Assembly (NCBI GenBank): GCA_010015745.1
Contig: ML978182.1
Span: forward strand, 62,001 to 126,000
Length of the DNA: 64,000 nucleotides
Origin: Setomelanomma holmii
Taxonomy: Eukaryota > Ascomycota > Dothideomycetes > Pleosporales > Phaeosphaeriaceae
Direction of reading: 5' to 3'
Below the pieces are notes generated by a model. That model saw only the letters and a list, made by a program, of their open reading frames with translations, had not been told where the DNA came from and did no database searches. Position 1 is the stretch's first letter, and each line of letters opens with the position of its first letter. Shown in pieces: positions 1 to 10,288 of the stretch. The position numbers and the translations under genes were made by a program.

Positions 1-1
1 A

Positions 2-835
2 CAGGCATCGAACGCAGATCCGAATGCGGAGGTGCACAACTACAGTGAAGGTGTCTACAGCGAGCATTCCCAAGCGGGAGCGCAGGCAGAGCAGAGTGAT
101 ATGGAAATGCAAACGCAGCAGAACGACACGGACGCGCAAGAATGGCGCAGTGACACAGCAGAGTTGGGAAGCATGCAAAGTGAGGAGAGTTGGGATGCAA
201 TGTCGCCGGACATGCAGTGGAAACGGTCGTTCAGCGATCCTGGACCAAGGAGACAAGAGAGAACAGAGTACGACAAAGAATCAGCGGCAGAAGCGCAAGA
301 AAGCCTTTCGTTCGAGAAGCTTCAGGATCTTAATTTAGCTGAAACTAGCCCAGCTGGACAGGAACAAGCACGACGAGGTGAAGCGGAAGCACAGAAAGGC
401 ACAGAAGACACAGCCGATCGCTCAGAGGAGCAGCTGCAGAATCCGAAGTTGGACGAGCCTGGCCAAGCTCAACAAGATCAAACACGGACAAGCGAAGCTG
501 AAGCGCAGCCCGGGGCAGGAGGCGTATGGTACTGGATGCCAGACAAGCCTGCATCAGACCAAGAGCAGGCACAATCTGCGCACCAATACCGGCTGACAAA
601 CGTGGAAGTCACCGATGTGAAGGATGACAAAAGGACGATTCTTGTCACGCTTTCGATCGATAAGTGTAGCATCACTCGTCCAGCTGAGCAAGAGCAGTCA
701 CAGCCTGAGGGACGTTTTCGGCCGAGGATTGTGGAAGAGATCAGAGTCATCCTCGGCGAGACGTCGATTTTGGCAACGATTCACAAGGATGATCGCGGTA
801 ACTCGAGGATTGTGAGGTCTGGATCGCAGCCGTGA
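2..835 (+). CDS. 3' part of an unrecognised low-complexity protein (5' end outside window)
   Basis: The reading frame is open from the left edge of the window (codons begin at base 2) to a TGA at 833-835, so this is the last 277 codons or so of a longer gene. The N-terminal two thirds is polar and rich in Gln, Glu, Ala and Ser, with loosely repeated AQ/EAEAQ stretches suggesting disorder. The last 90 residues look folded, with alternating hydrophobic strands (ILVTLSIDKC, EEIRVILGETSILATI). I recognise no domain. It converges on the NVJ2-like gene with only 75 bp between stop codons. It could be a cell-surface or nuclear low-complexity protein; function unknown. Confidence 0.55.
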   Translation, partial: QASNADPNAEVHNYSEGVYSEHSQAGAQAEQSDMEMQTQQNDTDAQEWRSDTAELGSMQSEESWDAMSPDMQWKRSFSDPGPRRQERTEYDKESAAEAQESLSFEKLQDLNLAETSPAGQEQARRGEAEAQKGTEDTADRSEEQLQNPKLDEPGQAQQDQTRTSEAEAQPGAGGVWYWMPDKPASDQEQAQSAHQYRLTNVEVTDVKDDKRTILVTLSIDKCSITRPAEQEQSQPEGRFRPRIVEEIRVILGETSILATIHKDDRGNSRIVRSGSQP

Positions 836-910
836 TCGTGGCGCAGCACATAGTATTGAGCATAGTTTCATTTATAGCAACCAGAATTCATGCTTCTCGA
901 TCCCATTTGT

Positions 911-3900
911 CTACTTCACAGCCCCTTCTTCCACATCCCCATTCACCGAGCCAGAGTCCGACCTCAGCGATTCCGTCCCACTCCCGTTCCCACCACGCGG
1001 CATCTCATCAACGGGCGTACCCGGCACACTCCCCTCCGCTACCGGCGCCTCAACCACAAACAAGCCCCCGCCTCCCTCCGCCTCACCACCCTGCAATATC
1101 TGGCTGTGTCTGCCATCCCTCGCGCTCAAATTCAGACTCTGTTGGCGCTGTCTCCGCTTGGGCAGCGGCGGCGGAGCTATTGAAGAAGTTGAGCTAGCAG
1201 CCGACGACTTTCGGCGCGACTGGACTTGCCTTCCTTCCTCATACGAGGCATTTGACGGTTTGCGGCGTGGCATGTCGTGGCTGGGTTGATTGTCTATCAC
1301 CAGATCTGAGGATAAGGGTGAGTTGGGGTGAGAGTGTGAAGACGAGGACGATGGCGTGGGTGCTTGGAGGTGTTCTGTGCTGCGCGTTTCGGCGAGGGAA
1401 GGGTGGGTCGGCGCGTGTGCAACTGGTTTGCGCTTTGCAATGTTGGCGAAGGTTGATGCTGCCGCTGGTATGGCCCATGTTTGGCGCTTTTCTGGGCGCG
1501 GGAGGGGTGTGCCTGGTGGTGGGAGCGGGTGGCCTCGCCCCATGGGTTCTGTGTGTGATTTTGAAATCGAGCTTTGCAGCTCTGGTCGGGTGGGGGCCTC
1601 TGCCTTGGGGCCACCCTCTGTCTGCTGACCTTCGGAGGTCGTTGGTCGTGTGTCAGAGCTTGTATTTCTTTGGTGGGAGGTTTTGCGCGCTGCTTGCGCA
1701 TTCTGCTTGGAGACCAGCCAGTTTCGCGCAGCTGCTGTAGCAGTGTTGAGCGATTGATTGAACATGGTCTTCTTATTTGGATGGGCGCTGCTAGCCGCTG
1801 CAGCAGCTGCAGCAGCGGCCGCAATCTCTTCTGCAGTTAGTTCTTTGGACTTCGCTCGGCTGTGCGATCCATCGAATGCTGGCAGAGGGGGTGACTCAGG
1901 CTGGGAGGGCGTCGATACATCCTCATCGGAAGTGGTGGCCAAGGCTGCTGTTGAATGTGCTTTCTCAGACCGTAGCGGCGAGCGCATTGGTGAGTGTAAT
2001 GGGAGAGATCGAACGCTTGTTGGCGTCAAGTTCCCCTGATCTCGTATCAATTCGGCTGACGCATTGGCTGAGTCTAGCTGTGCTGGAGCTGCCGACGAAC
2101 TCGATCGCATCGTGCGAGGCCTCGCGGCAGTGGATCTGAGATCTGTGGATGTGGAAATACCCGTGGATGAGTCTTCCGACTCAATGCTAGAGGGTATTGA
2201 CATGTGCGAAGCTGAGTCTGCCTTCTCGTCGAGCTTCTCAGCGTCGATAGTCGCTTTTTCTAAAACGACGTCGTCCTCCTCAGCCTTCCGCGCGTCTTCG
2301 TCCTTATTCTGGGTATCATTCTGCCATATACCTCCTCGTACAGCCTGGGCAAGAGTGTCGGTGAATGGCATATCGTCCCAGTTCGGCAACACTAAGGTTT
2401 CGTTCACGACTTCTCGTATGCGACTCTCGATAGCTCTGAGGATGACTCCGTAGGTAATCTGCCGTGAGCTGACGATGGGCTCAAGCGACATCTCAATTCG
2501 CGGCGGTAGTTCAAACGTGATCCATAACCTGTTACTTGGCGGGGGTTTGATCCTGATTAGTATATGCCCATCCAGCTTCTTCAAAATCGCCGCCAGAACA
2601 AGCGTGACTTCGCGTGCTTTGAACCTCGTACCAAGTTCGATGCGCGCAATTGCAGCAATCTCGATTCGAAAGTTGCCCTTGTAGCTGACGTCGGCTTCAA
2701 CAACGAGGTCGCCGTCGACAGTAAGCTCTTTCAACTTGGGGTTCGTCAAGAAAGGTGGAAGAGTTCCCATATCGATACTTCGCAAGGCGACACTGCTAAT
2801 GAGCGCCGGCTTGGGTACGCGGGCGATCTTCTTGGTGATCTTTGTCGCAATGAAATTCTTGATCTCTGCTGTCTTGTACAGACCAAGGAAAACCCTGCCG
2901 ATCAAAGCATTGATCCATCGCGTGTGCATGTTTTCCTCAGAAGCATGTAGTTGTTGTACCAATTTGACTAGGTCTGGCGTCTCGAACCTTAGTGGCACTG
3001 GGTGCGCATGACGAGTGCTGTCGTCCTCGTGGTGTTCCTGTGCTTGTAACATGGCATGATAGAAGTCCTCCTTCTCAGAACAGTTGTCAGAGAAGAGATA
3101 GAAGGATTTCGCATCATCGTAGGTTTCGCCGTCGTGCTTCTGAACCAGTCTGATGCCTTCGTTGGTCAGTAAGATAGCCCAGTGCATCCACAGAGCTTCC
3201 GCATAACTTACAGTTCCGCTTGATCCACAATTCCCCTTCTGGTATGCGCTCGCCACCCGCGTATACATCCGTCCGATAGTGCGCGAGTGAAATATGGTGG
3301 CGGACTTCGAGTTGGTCTTCGTTGTCGTACAGCATGAGATGTCCTAGTCTTGCCATAGATTTAGCTGGCCATTTCAAGACGTGATATGCACAGAGCCACA
3401 TACCGTAGAACTACATAGAAGACATTCCGTGCTTTCTTGCTCCTGGCGTTTGGCGCGTCGATGGAAGGGCTCGTGGTCTTGTTTCTGTCGAAGATGCTCC
3501 TGTACATGGACTGATACACACTTGGGCTCTCCATGGACACAATAGCACCAGCTGCCGTCGTGCGATCCGGGGGCTTCCCATTGACACCACCTGGAACATA
3601 CTCGCGGCATACAGCAAAGTATCCCGCAAAGGTGTCTGGCACGTCTGTTCGCCTCTTCAGCTTCCTCAGTATCTCTTCATCAAGACCGACACCAAGACTT
3701 GCATCCTCGTCCCTCCCAATTGTCGATTCATTAGACTTTCCGCGCTGGCCTGTTAGGTCCTCTGCAGATGGTGCCTCGGGACCATGGTTTTCCACTTTCT
3801 GCGTGAACAGAAACCATGCGAGCACAAGAGCGGTGGGCAGAAGTGTCAGGCCGCCGATGAGGTAGCCCCATATGAAGAGCTTGAACAGAGTGCCATATCC

Positions 3901-3915
3901 CCAATCCCCACTCAT
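911..3915 (-). CDS. NVJ2: SMP/PH-domain lipid-transfer protein of ER contact sites, NVJ2/TEX2-like
   Basis: Spliced model: exons 3404-3915, 3212-3348 and 911-3156, with introns 3349-3403 and 3157-3211 (55 bp each, GTATGT and GTAAGT donors), giving 964 aa. Residues about 12-34 form one transmembrane segment (LFKLFIWGYLIGGLTLL...). Residues about 165-270 are a PH-like domain (FYVVLRLGHLMLYDNEDQLE, then FYLFSDNCSEKEDFY). Residues about 275-480 are the SMP lipid-transfer domain (DMGTLPPFL, WITFELPPRIEM). The rest is Ser/Pro-rich and disordered with a poly-Ala run. In yeast, Nvj2 sits in the ER at nucleus-vacuole junctions and moves to ER-Golgi contacts to carry ceramide; human TEX2 is related. 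Both splice junctions restore the conserved motif order, which supports the model. The long disordered C-terminus is typical of filamentous fungi. Confidence 0.93.
1796..1835 (-). repeat. GCN codon run encoding poly-alanine in the NVJ2-like protein
   Basis: A run of GCN codons (GCTGC/GCAGC on the plus strand) encodes about ten consecutive alanines after EEI in the disordered tail. The codons are mixed, so it is not a pure trinucleotide microsatellite. Confidence 0.7.
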
Positions 3916-4906
3916 CTTGCCTTCTGTGTCACGATGTCACGCAGACCATCATTTGTCCTCAAGTCCCAAGCTTCTGTCCCCCAGCTCAGCGTTTGGATGT
4001 GATCTTAAACGAGGGCACGAGGTTGCGGCGGTACAAGGAACGGCTGCGGATGGTTGAGGTGTAGCGAGCGACGGAAGGTGTGTTGCCGATATGTTTTGGA
4101 CAGAACGTCAGCTACGTGTCGCTAGCCTTTCTGTTCACACTCCATGGACAGTGCACAAGTCTGACTGTGTCGCAGTCCTGCGACGCGTTAAGAAAGCCAG
4201 GGCGGGGACGGACTTAACACGTGTGGAGCTGCATGGATCGGCAACGGCCCGAGAGCTATGACGGCATCTTCAAGATCAAGCTGCAGTGACGCTACAACAC
4301 TGAATTATTCGTCGAGCCATGGTGACCGAGTATTTCGAGGCCATTACGAGCATCACAAAAGAGCCATGGTTAATATTCGTTTATGCTTCCGATAACAATT
4401 GTACAATATCACCTTTGCCCACAGTAAGAGGTGCAGAAGACTTCTTTCAAATCATCTTCCTCGATATAGCACCGCCCCGATGCGGATGTCCCATATCTAC
4501 GGTAGTACCGACGCCGTGGAAGCTTCTGAGACATGAGATATCCAAGGGCAAGGTCGAACTCGAGGATGCACGCGCGATTCCGAAGGCCCGAGGTTCCGCC
4601 GGCAACGCGGCTCCATCTCAACTTTTTGAGACTCTGCATGCTCAAGCTTTGTAACAGACAACACTCCACAACGACACTCATTTGAACCTTCTGTTCGCAA
4701 ATCTTAGAATACACGGCTCGAAACTTCTCTGCACCCTCGATTTCGGCCGCCTAAAATCTCTCGTCGTTGCGAAGAATCTGTTCGGAGGTCCGCATCTGCC
4801 CGCAGCATGCGCAATTGAAGCTGTAACATCCATTCATATCTCGAGACGACACTCTACAGAATTACAGTGACCCATGGAAGCGCTTCAATAGCTCTCAGTC
4901 ACACGA
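3916..4906. other. Intergenic, shared 5' region of NVJ2-like gene and AIM11
   Basis: 991 bp between two divergent starts. It contains antiparallel short ORFs around 4319-4714, but none has a recognisable domain or a sensible neighbour frame. No repeat or RNA gene was seen. Confidence 0.6.
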
Positions 4907-5431
4907 ATGATGGCTCGGCCCTCGCCTACACCCGTCACGCCTCCACTACAACCTCCACCCGAGCCCGTCGACGAAGGCACACCCATAACCTCCGCGCGCT
5001 CGCTCCGCCAGCTCTCCGTATTCTTCCTCGGTTCTGCATGTCTTCTCGCATCCACGGCTCTAACTCGAAAAGCCGTATGGCGCCGCCAACTACGCATTGC
5101 GCCAAAATTCTACGAACCCAACACAAATCCGCACGAATACTTTAGCCCGTTCCACGACGCCATTCAAGCGCTGAACCTGGCGACGATGAATTGCGCGAGC
5201 GTGGGGATAATGGCGGTCGGAGGGGCAATGTGGACGTTTGATATTGCGAATATGACGGAGGCGCAGAAGATACTGAGGGGCAGATTGGGGTATGAGCGGA
5301 TCTACAGGAGTGAGGAAGATGTGCCGAGGGGTTTGGGAGAGTTGATTGCTGCGAGTGGGCAGATGAGGATTGTGGAAGAGGAAGATGAAGAAAAGAAAGA
5401 AGAAGATGGGAAGGACGATAAGGAACAATGA
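4907..5431 (+). CDS. AIM11: AIM11-family mitochondrial membrane protein
   Basis: Single-exon ORF of 174 aa; two ATGs in a row (4907 and 4910) leave the exact start open by one codon. The sequence has the AIM11 order: SLRQLSVFFLGSACLLAS (first membrane segment, about residues 33-52), ALTRKAVWRRQLRIAPKFY, an NPHEYFSPFHDAIQALN block, a second hydrophobic stretch (SVGIMAVGGAMWTFDIANM, about 95-113), then a charged helix. The tail is acidic (EEEDEEKKEEDGKDDKE). In yeast, Aim11 loss affects mitochondrial genome inheritance; its biochemical role is unknown. It is convergent with the MoaE gene, 125 bp apart. Confidence 0.9.
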   Translation: MMARPSPTPVTPPLQPPPEPVDEGTPITSARSLRQLSVFFLGSACLLASTALTRKAVWRRQLRIAPKFYEPNTNPHEYFSPFHDAIQALNLATMNCASVGIMAVGGAMWTFDIANMTEAQKILRGRLGYERIYRSEEDVPRGLGELIAASGQMRIVEEEDEEKKEEDGKDDKEQ

Positions 5432-5556
5432 TGATACCCAATGTTGTGTGAATATGCATGTAGAATTATTGTATAAAACGTGAAGCCATTCGCCGGCTCC
5501 AGTCTCAAGCGCGAAGTCATCCAAAAGACTCAATCGAAGCCACTATGACCTATCTC

Positions 5557-6158
5557 TCACTTCCCATCCCCCTCCACAACACCCTCTCCACCATCACCCC
5601 TCACCCTCACCCCCACCCCTCCATCCCGATTCGCCCTCCACACCCCCTCGCCGCCCTCAAACCTCTCCAACTTCCAAATTTCAGCCCTCTCCTTGATCAT
5701 CTCGAGCGCCTCCTCGCCCGCCAGCCACGCGGCCTTGCGATGCTTGGCACTGACTGCGATCGCGATGCTCTCCTCGCCGATCGGACACTCGCCGAGTTTG
5801 TGTATGATTGCGATTTTGGCGAGGGCATGTTTTTGGTGGATTGCTGTGTGGTGTGAGGTTGGTTTGGAGAGCCTGGGGCAGGAGAAGACGTACTGCTCGC
5901 AATTTTGTATAAAGTAGACATGGCGAGTGGTGTGTATGATGTATATGATAGAGATGACACGGCTTTGTCATTGAAGGAGTCCCGCGTCGTGCCGATAAAC
6001 AGCACGGTTGCGCCTGCAGATGGCGAGCGCACGAAGAGCGTGGCGGCGCGGGAGTCGAGGTCGTGTGGCGTGAGTTCGATGTAGATGGTGTCTGTGGTTT
6101 TGGTGACTGGGTCTGTCGGAATGTCCGGGGTGTAGGAGGGGGGTTCGGAGGTTGACAT
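5557..6158 (-). CDS. cnxH: Molybdopterin synthase catalytic (large) subunit, MoaE/MOCS2B type
   Basis: Two exons, 5894-6158 and 5557-5843, with intron 5844-5893 (50 bp, donor GTACGT, acceptor CACAG), giving 183 aa. Exon 1 holds the MoaE start (IYIELTPHDLD, then VRSPSAGATVLFIGTTRD). Exon 2 carries the core IAIIHKLGECPIGEESIAIA, AKHRKAAW and ALEMIKERAEIWKLERF, including the conserved His/Lys residues that line the active site. The enzyme makes molybdopterin by transferring two sulfurs from the small subunit (CnxG/MOCS2A type) to precursor Z, a step needed for nitrate reductase and other Mo enzymes. The ORF that runs on past the donor is out of frame and was discarded. The C-terminal 35 residues are Gly/Val-rich and poorly conserved-looking. 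Confidence 0.93.
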
Positions 6159-7014
6159 AGCTGTGGCTGGTGGAGAGGTGGTGGTATCCGTGTGTGTAGT
6201 ATGGTCGACTAGGTAGGTTGAGGCTGTTTGTGAAATCCAAGTGTCTGCCAGAAGTACAAATTGATTGACTAATTGGTAGTCAGTCTATATTGCATCTTGA
6301 AGGATCCCCGGCCTCGAGAATATAGGAGTTGAGCATTGCAGACGGTATTTCCTAGGAGATCTGAGATGACCGACTGGAAGATATGCTACTGCAATTGGAT
6401 CGCTAAAGTGATACGGAATGACAGGAAGAACATGGACGTGGAGAAAGTGCATGATGGGTTTAGATTGATATTATCGCGTCTGGGTTGAGATGGAAGTAAC
6501 ACGGGATTCCAACGTACTCTTGGCGCAGTCGGAGCGGTGGAGACACGCTGCTGCAGGAGTGTGTGACGGGTAATTTACGTAGTACGCAGAAAGTGTTGGC
6601 TGAGATGTGTAGGAGTAGAGAGGTATAATGTTGACTAAGAGTTCGAGGACCCCACTAGCGCTCCAAATCATTGGTTGAGTAGTGGTATGTCGCTAATGAG
6701 CAAAACGACAATGTATGAAGAGTATGATACTATCCAACACATATAAATTAGATCTGTGTGGATTCATTCCCAAGCCTTCCAAGATGTGATGAGTAAGAAA
6801 ATGCTCAGAGAAGTGACAGCAGAAAGTTGGGATAGACTGGACAATTGAACAGAATCAAATTCTACAAGATTGGTATCATGCAATCGTAACCAAGAACCAA
6901 GTACTCGAGATATCAGTACAGATCCTCGATAAAGCCAAGCATATCGAAAAGATGGAAATCTAGATCACGACCCTAATTTGCCAGGTGGCCAACGGAGTCA
7001 AGCCTCATGCAACG
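6159..7014. other. Intergenic region, nothing recognised
   Basis: 856 bp between the MoaE start and the NOP6 stop. AT content is slightly higher than in the genes; no coding signal, inverted repeat or RNA gene was recognised. Confidence 0.6.
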
Positions 7015-8382
7015 CTAGAACCTCTGCCTGTGAGTCGGGCGCTGAGGTGCGGCCATCATGGCCAAACGCGCTGGATGTATCCCACCGTTGTCTGGCTCTG
7101 CCTCCTCAGCAACGGCCTCTCCGACCTCATCCTTCTTATCACCCTTCTTCTTCGCTTCCTTCTTCTCCTTACGCTCGCCCTGCTTCATCTCGAGTTCTGC
7201 CCTCTTTTCGCGGTCGCGGGCGCGCTCATCGTGGAGCTTGTCGTTCTTGGCCACGATCTTGGATTTGCGGCTCTCGCTGTTACCGCCGCCGCCAGCACTG
7301 TGAGACTGTTAGGGCCATGATTCTACACAAGCATGCTATGACAGATGTCATAACTTACCTCAACTCAACGTTGATCTTACGGCCTTCCTTCCTCTTAGGA
7401 TCTGGGAAGACAGAGTGATGGTATTTCTTCAAGCAGGTCTCCATGCGATCGAATTGGTCGAACTCGACGAAGCAGGTCCCCATGAACTTTTCGTTCCCCT
7501 TGTATGTTCGTAGGCGGATATCTGTGGGATGTAGCTTGGCGAAGTGCTCGGTGATCGACTCTTTGGTCGCAGAGTAGGGGAGGTTGCCTTACAGAGATGA
7601 TCAGTGGAGGTCAATCTGGCTTAGAATAGAAAGGACATACCAACGAATACAATGAAGCGACCCTTCTTGCCTGCCTCGGCACTCTCTTCGTCATTCGCTT
7701 CTGCGCCTCCCTCGGCGTCCTGGTCATCTTCAGTCGCAGCACCATTGGTCTCCGCAGCCGGCTCGATGTCTGCCGCGCCCTTCTCGCTTGCCTTGGGCTT
7801 CTTAGACTTTTTCTCTTTCTTATCTTTCTTCTCCTTATTCTTCTCCTTCTTGGACGCTTTTGACTCGTCGTCTGCGCCATTGGTAGCTGGCGTGTCTTCC
7901 TCCACTACGCCATTCTGCGCCTCGGCGTTGGTTGCGACGTCTTCTGAGGGTGCGCTGCTTGCTTCCGCAGTATTTTTGGACTTCTTGGACTTCTTTTCCT
8001 TGTTCTCCTTCTTTGCCTTCTTTTTTTCGGCCTTCGCAGCTGCATCGTCTATCGCGTCAGGCATTGGTACGTCCTCGCTGAGTGGGGCAGAATCCACAGA
8101 CTCTTTCGAGTCGCCATTTTGTCTGCCCGATTCTACAGCTTTCGTTTCTTTGCGCTCTTTTTTATCTTTCTTCTTCTTCTTCTTCTTCTTCTCAGCTTTC
8201 TCCTCCGCTGAGCTCTTCTTCTTGTCTACGATGGGCACGTCTGAAACTGCGTCATCCCGGTTGACATCGGACTTTTTCGATTTTTTCGACTTCTTTGGTA
8301 AGTCGTCTGCAGTCTCTTCTTGTCGCTTGCGCTTCTTTTCCACCTTGTCCTCCTTGGGCGCGTGCTCTTTCGTTTTCGACAT
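7015..8382 (-). CDS. NOP6: RRM-containing nucleolar protein, NOP6-like
   Basis: Three exons, 7641-8382, 7359-7587 and 7015-7297; introns 7588-7640 (53 bp) and 7298-7358 (61 bp), with GTATGT and GTAAGT donors; 417 aa. Start chosen at 8382 (MSKTKEHAPK); an upstream in-frame ATG at 8424 is possible. The first 240 residues are extremely Lys/Glu/Ser-rich with many nuclear or nucleolar localisation-like KKKKK and KKSKKSKK runs. The RRM begins GRFIVFVGNLPYSATKESI and continues GTCFVEFDQFDRMETCLKKYH across the first junction. The end is a basic helix. Yeast Nop6 binds RNA and helps small-subunit (40S) ribosome biogenesis. It is divergent from the TPR-like gene, with 160 bp between starts. Confidence 0.9.
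8167..8192 (-). repeat. AAG trinucleotide run coding poly-lysine in NOP6
   Basis: About eight tandem CTT/TTC units on the plus strand encode consecutive lysines (EKKKKKKKKDKK) in the basic region of NOP6. This is a likely site of length variation between strains. Confidence 0.8.
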
Positions 8383-8542
8383 GTTGACAAAAGTATTCGA
8401 AATGTGGATGAGAGATGGTCGCACCTTCCGAACTTTTCTAATGTTCTGCCAAGGCGGTGAAGGGCGATCATTTTAGCGCGTACCCGAATCTCGAGAACAT
8501 CATCGCCGTGACCGTTGGCAATAATCTGATGTCTAAGCGACC

Positions 8543-10288
8543 ATGCGGCTTTCGGCCCATCGAATACAGCTTCCCCGAGGTGCTTCGAACCCCTCGAGCG
8601 TGCGTGCATCCGATCGACCATGTCCTCGTCAATTCTCATATAGACACCCACGACAATTCCTCGTTGCGCATCAGGGCTCCCCGCGCCCACAGCTACCGTT
8701 CCTTTACCCCTCAGGCCAGCACCTCTCCAACGGTCAACTCCTCCGTCTATTCTCCATTAATGCAACCCAGAAGAAGTTCATAAAGGAGACGGCGAAGCTC
8801 AGCGTCCGATATTCGGTCTTAATATTCCTCCTCACATCATGCTTCAGTATAGCAAGTTTGGGCATATTGAGCGAACAACAAGAGCGAGCCTTCCCGTCGC
8901 CGCATGAGTGGAGCTTAATCACAAGGTTCAGATATCGGCGAGGCAAGTGGTGGCAGGTGCCAGAGAACAACGAAGACGAGGGGTTTCCGAATTGGGCGAG
9001 GGTGTACTCAGAATTGCAGTATGCACTCAATCGATTAGAAAACCCCGACAAGGATGGAGCTGGCGTGGTAGAGCAAGAAGAAGGAGGCATCTTGGTGCCG
9101 GGTCTCGGCAAGGCGGGCTACGATGTGTCCGCGAAGAGTGACGAATGGCGGCAAGGATACTACGACGTGCTGATGGGCATGGCGACATCAGCAGAGCGGT
9201 TGGAAGGCTGGGTGACAGACAAATGGAGGAGAAACGTATGGGCGCCCGAGTTCGTCCCATCGCCAACGAACAAGCGGCCCAAGGCAGTGTTACCAGGCAT
9301 GCCAGAAGTCCCAGACGAAGAGCACCGCAAGCCTGCCGCGGATGCACCAGAGGTCTTCTATCTCAAGATCATTACATCGAAAGGGTTCACAACATATCAG
9401 CGACTAAGTGCTGCGTTAGGGTACGCAGACTGGCTTAGCTTCAAGCAGCTACCAGACTCAGCAGAGGAGATGTATCGTTGGGCACTTGACATCGCAATTG
9501 CTGGTCTGCCCGCCGCAGATCCATCAGCAGTCGTGGATCGTGAGACGGCCATTCTCTCATCTTCTGCGCCCAAGGAGGCTATAACACCAAACATAGTTCA
9601 TGCCACAATGAACCTTGGCACCTTCCTCGCCAGCAATGGTCGAGTCACATCCGCACTACCAATATTCATCTCTGTACTGCGCGCGCGTCTCGAGGCCGAC
9701 GAAGAGCTTTTGTCCATACCTTCTCCCACGGTCCAGGATTCGAGCTTGGTGGGCACGGTCTTGAGTCTCTTGGCAGAGCCAGATTACCCACCTGTCCCAT
9801 CCACTGGAGACGAACCTCTACTTCGCAAAGAGTCCGATCGTTGTGAGGAGGCTGCCCTGAAAACCTACATTGGAGAAATTATATTCGCAACTGCTGGCAC
9901 GTCCAGAGCGCAACGCCAACAAGGATTGTCCTGGGTACGCGATGGCGTATCGACATCCAAATTAGCGCAGAGCCTCAACTCGATGCGCGCAGACGATGCT
10001 GTACGAAAAAAGTGCGAAAAGTGTGAAGAAGTCGGTCTCGAGGCATGGGGCAAGATTATGACTTATCTTGCCGCCGAGGCCAAAGAGAAACGAGATGCAG
10101 CAAAAGCTGGAGGCCTCACAGGCCTGATATGGAAGATCCGAGGAACGGAGCAGCTCGATAAGGAGGCTGAAGACCTCGAGGCAGAAGAAGATGGTGTTAC
10201 TCTCAGGCTGAATAAGCTGAGAAGTTGCATGTTGAAGGAAGAGTACGCGGATATGGACCGCAAGTACGCTAGGACCTTTGTATTCTAA
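8543..10288 (+). CDS. Mitochondrial membrane protein with TPR-like helical repeats (Mgr3-like architecture)
   Basis: Single exon, 581 aa, ATG in a good context (ACCATG). Residues 1-40 are rich in Arg/Ser/Pro and nearly lack acidic residues, as in a mitochondrial presequence. A membrane segment lies at about 88-108 (YSVLIFLLTSCFSIASLGIL). After it come EWSLITRFRYRRGKWWQVP and repeated amphipathic helices (FTTYQRLSAALGYADWLSFKQL, NIVHATMNLGTFLASNGRVTSALPIF), which look like divergent TPR pairs. Yeast Mgr3, the adaptor of the i-AAA protease Yme1, has the same layout, but I cannot prove orthology. A CEKCE pair near residue 495 is noted. Confidence is high for the gene and moderate for function. 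Confidence 0.8.
   Translation: MRLSAHRIQLPRGASNPSSVRASDRPCPRQFSYRHPRQFLVAHQGSPRPQLPFLYPSGQHLSNGQLLRLFSINATQKKFIKETAKLSVRYSVLIFLLTSCFSIASLGILSEQQERAFPSPHEWSLITRFRYRRGKWWQVPENNEDEGFPNWARVYSELQYALNRLENPDKDGAGVVEQEEGGILVPGLGKAGYDVSAKSDEWRQGYYDVLMGMATSAERLEGWVTDKWRRNVWAPEFVPSPTNKRPKAVLPGMPEVPDEEHRKPAADAPEVFYLKIITSKGFTTYQRLSAALGYADWLSFKQLPDSAEEMYRWALDIAIAGLPAADPSAVVDRETAILSSSAPKEAITPNIVHATMNLGTFLASNGRVTSALPIFISVLRARLEADEELLSIPSPTVQDSSLVGTVLSLLAEPDYPPVPSTGDEPLLRKESDRCEEAALKTYIGEIIFATAGTSRAQRQQGLSWVRDGVSTSKLAQSLNSMRADDAVRKKCEKCEEVGLEAWGKIMTYLAAEAKEKRDAAKAGGLTGLIWKIRGTEQLDKEAEDLEAEEDGVTLRLNKLRSCMLKEEYADMDRKYARTFVF

Noticed and set aside
4319..4714. Antiparallel ORFs of 111 and 101 codons in the NVJ2-AIM11 gap
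   Set aside because: Neither has a recognisable motif; it lies where promoters are expected.
8167..8192. CTT run as a possible pyrimidine-tract regulatory element
   Set aside because: It lies inside coding sequence and simply encodes lysines.
7652..8476. 274-codon plus-strand ORF rich in Phe and Ser
   Set aside because: Antisense of the Lys/Glu-rich NOP6 coding sequence; poly-Phe is the complement of AAG/GAA codons.
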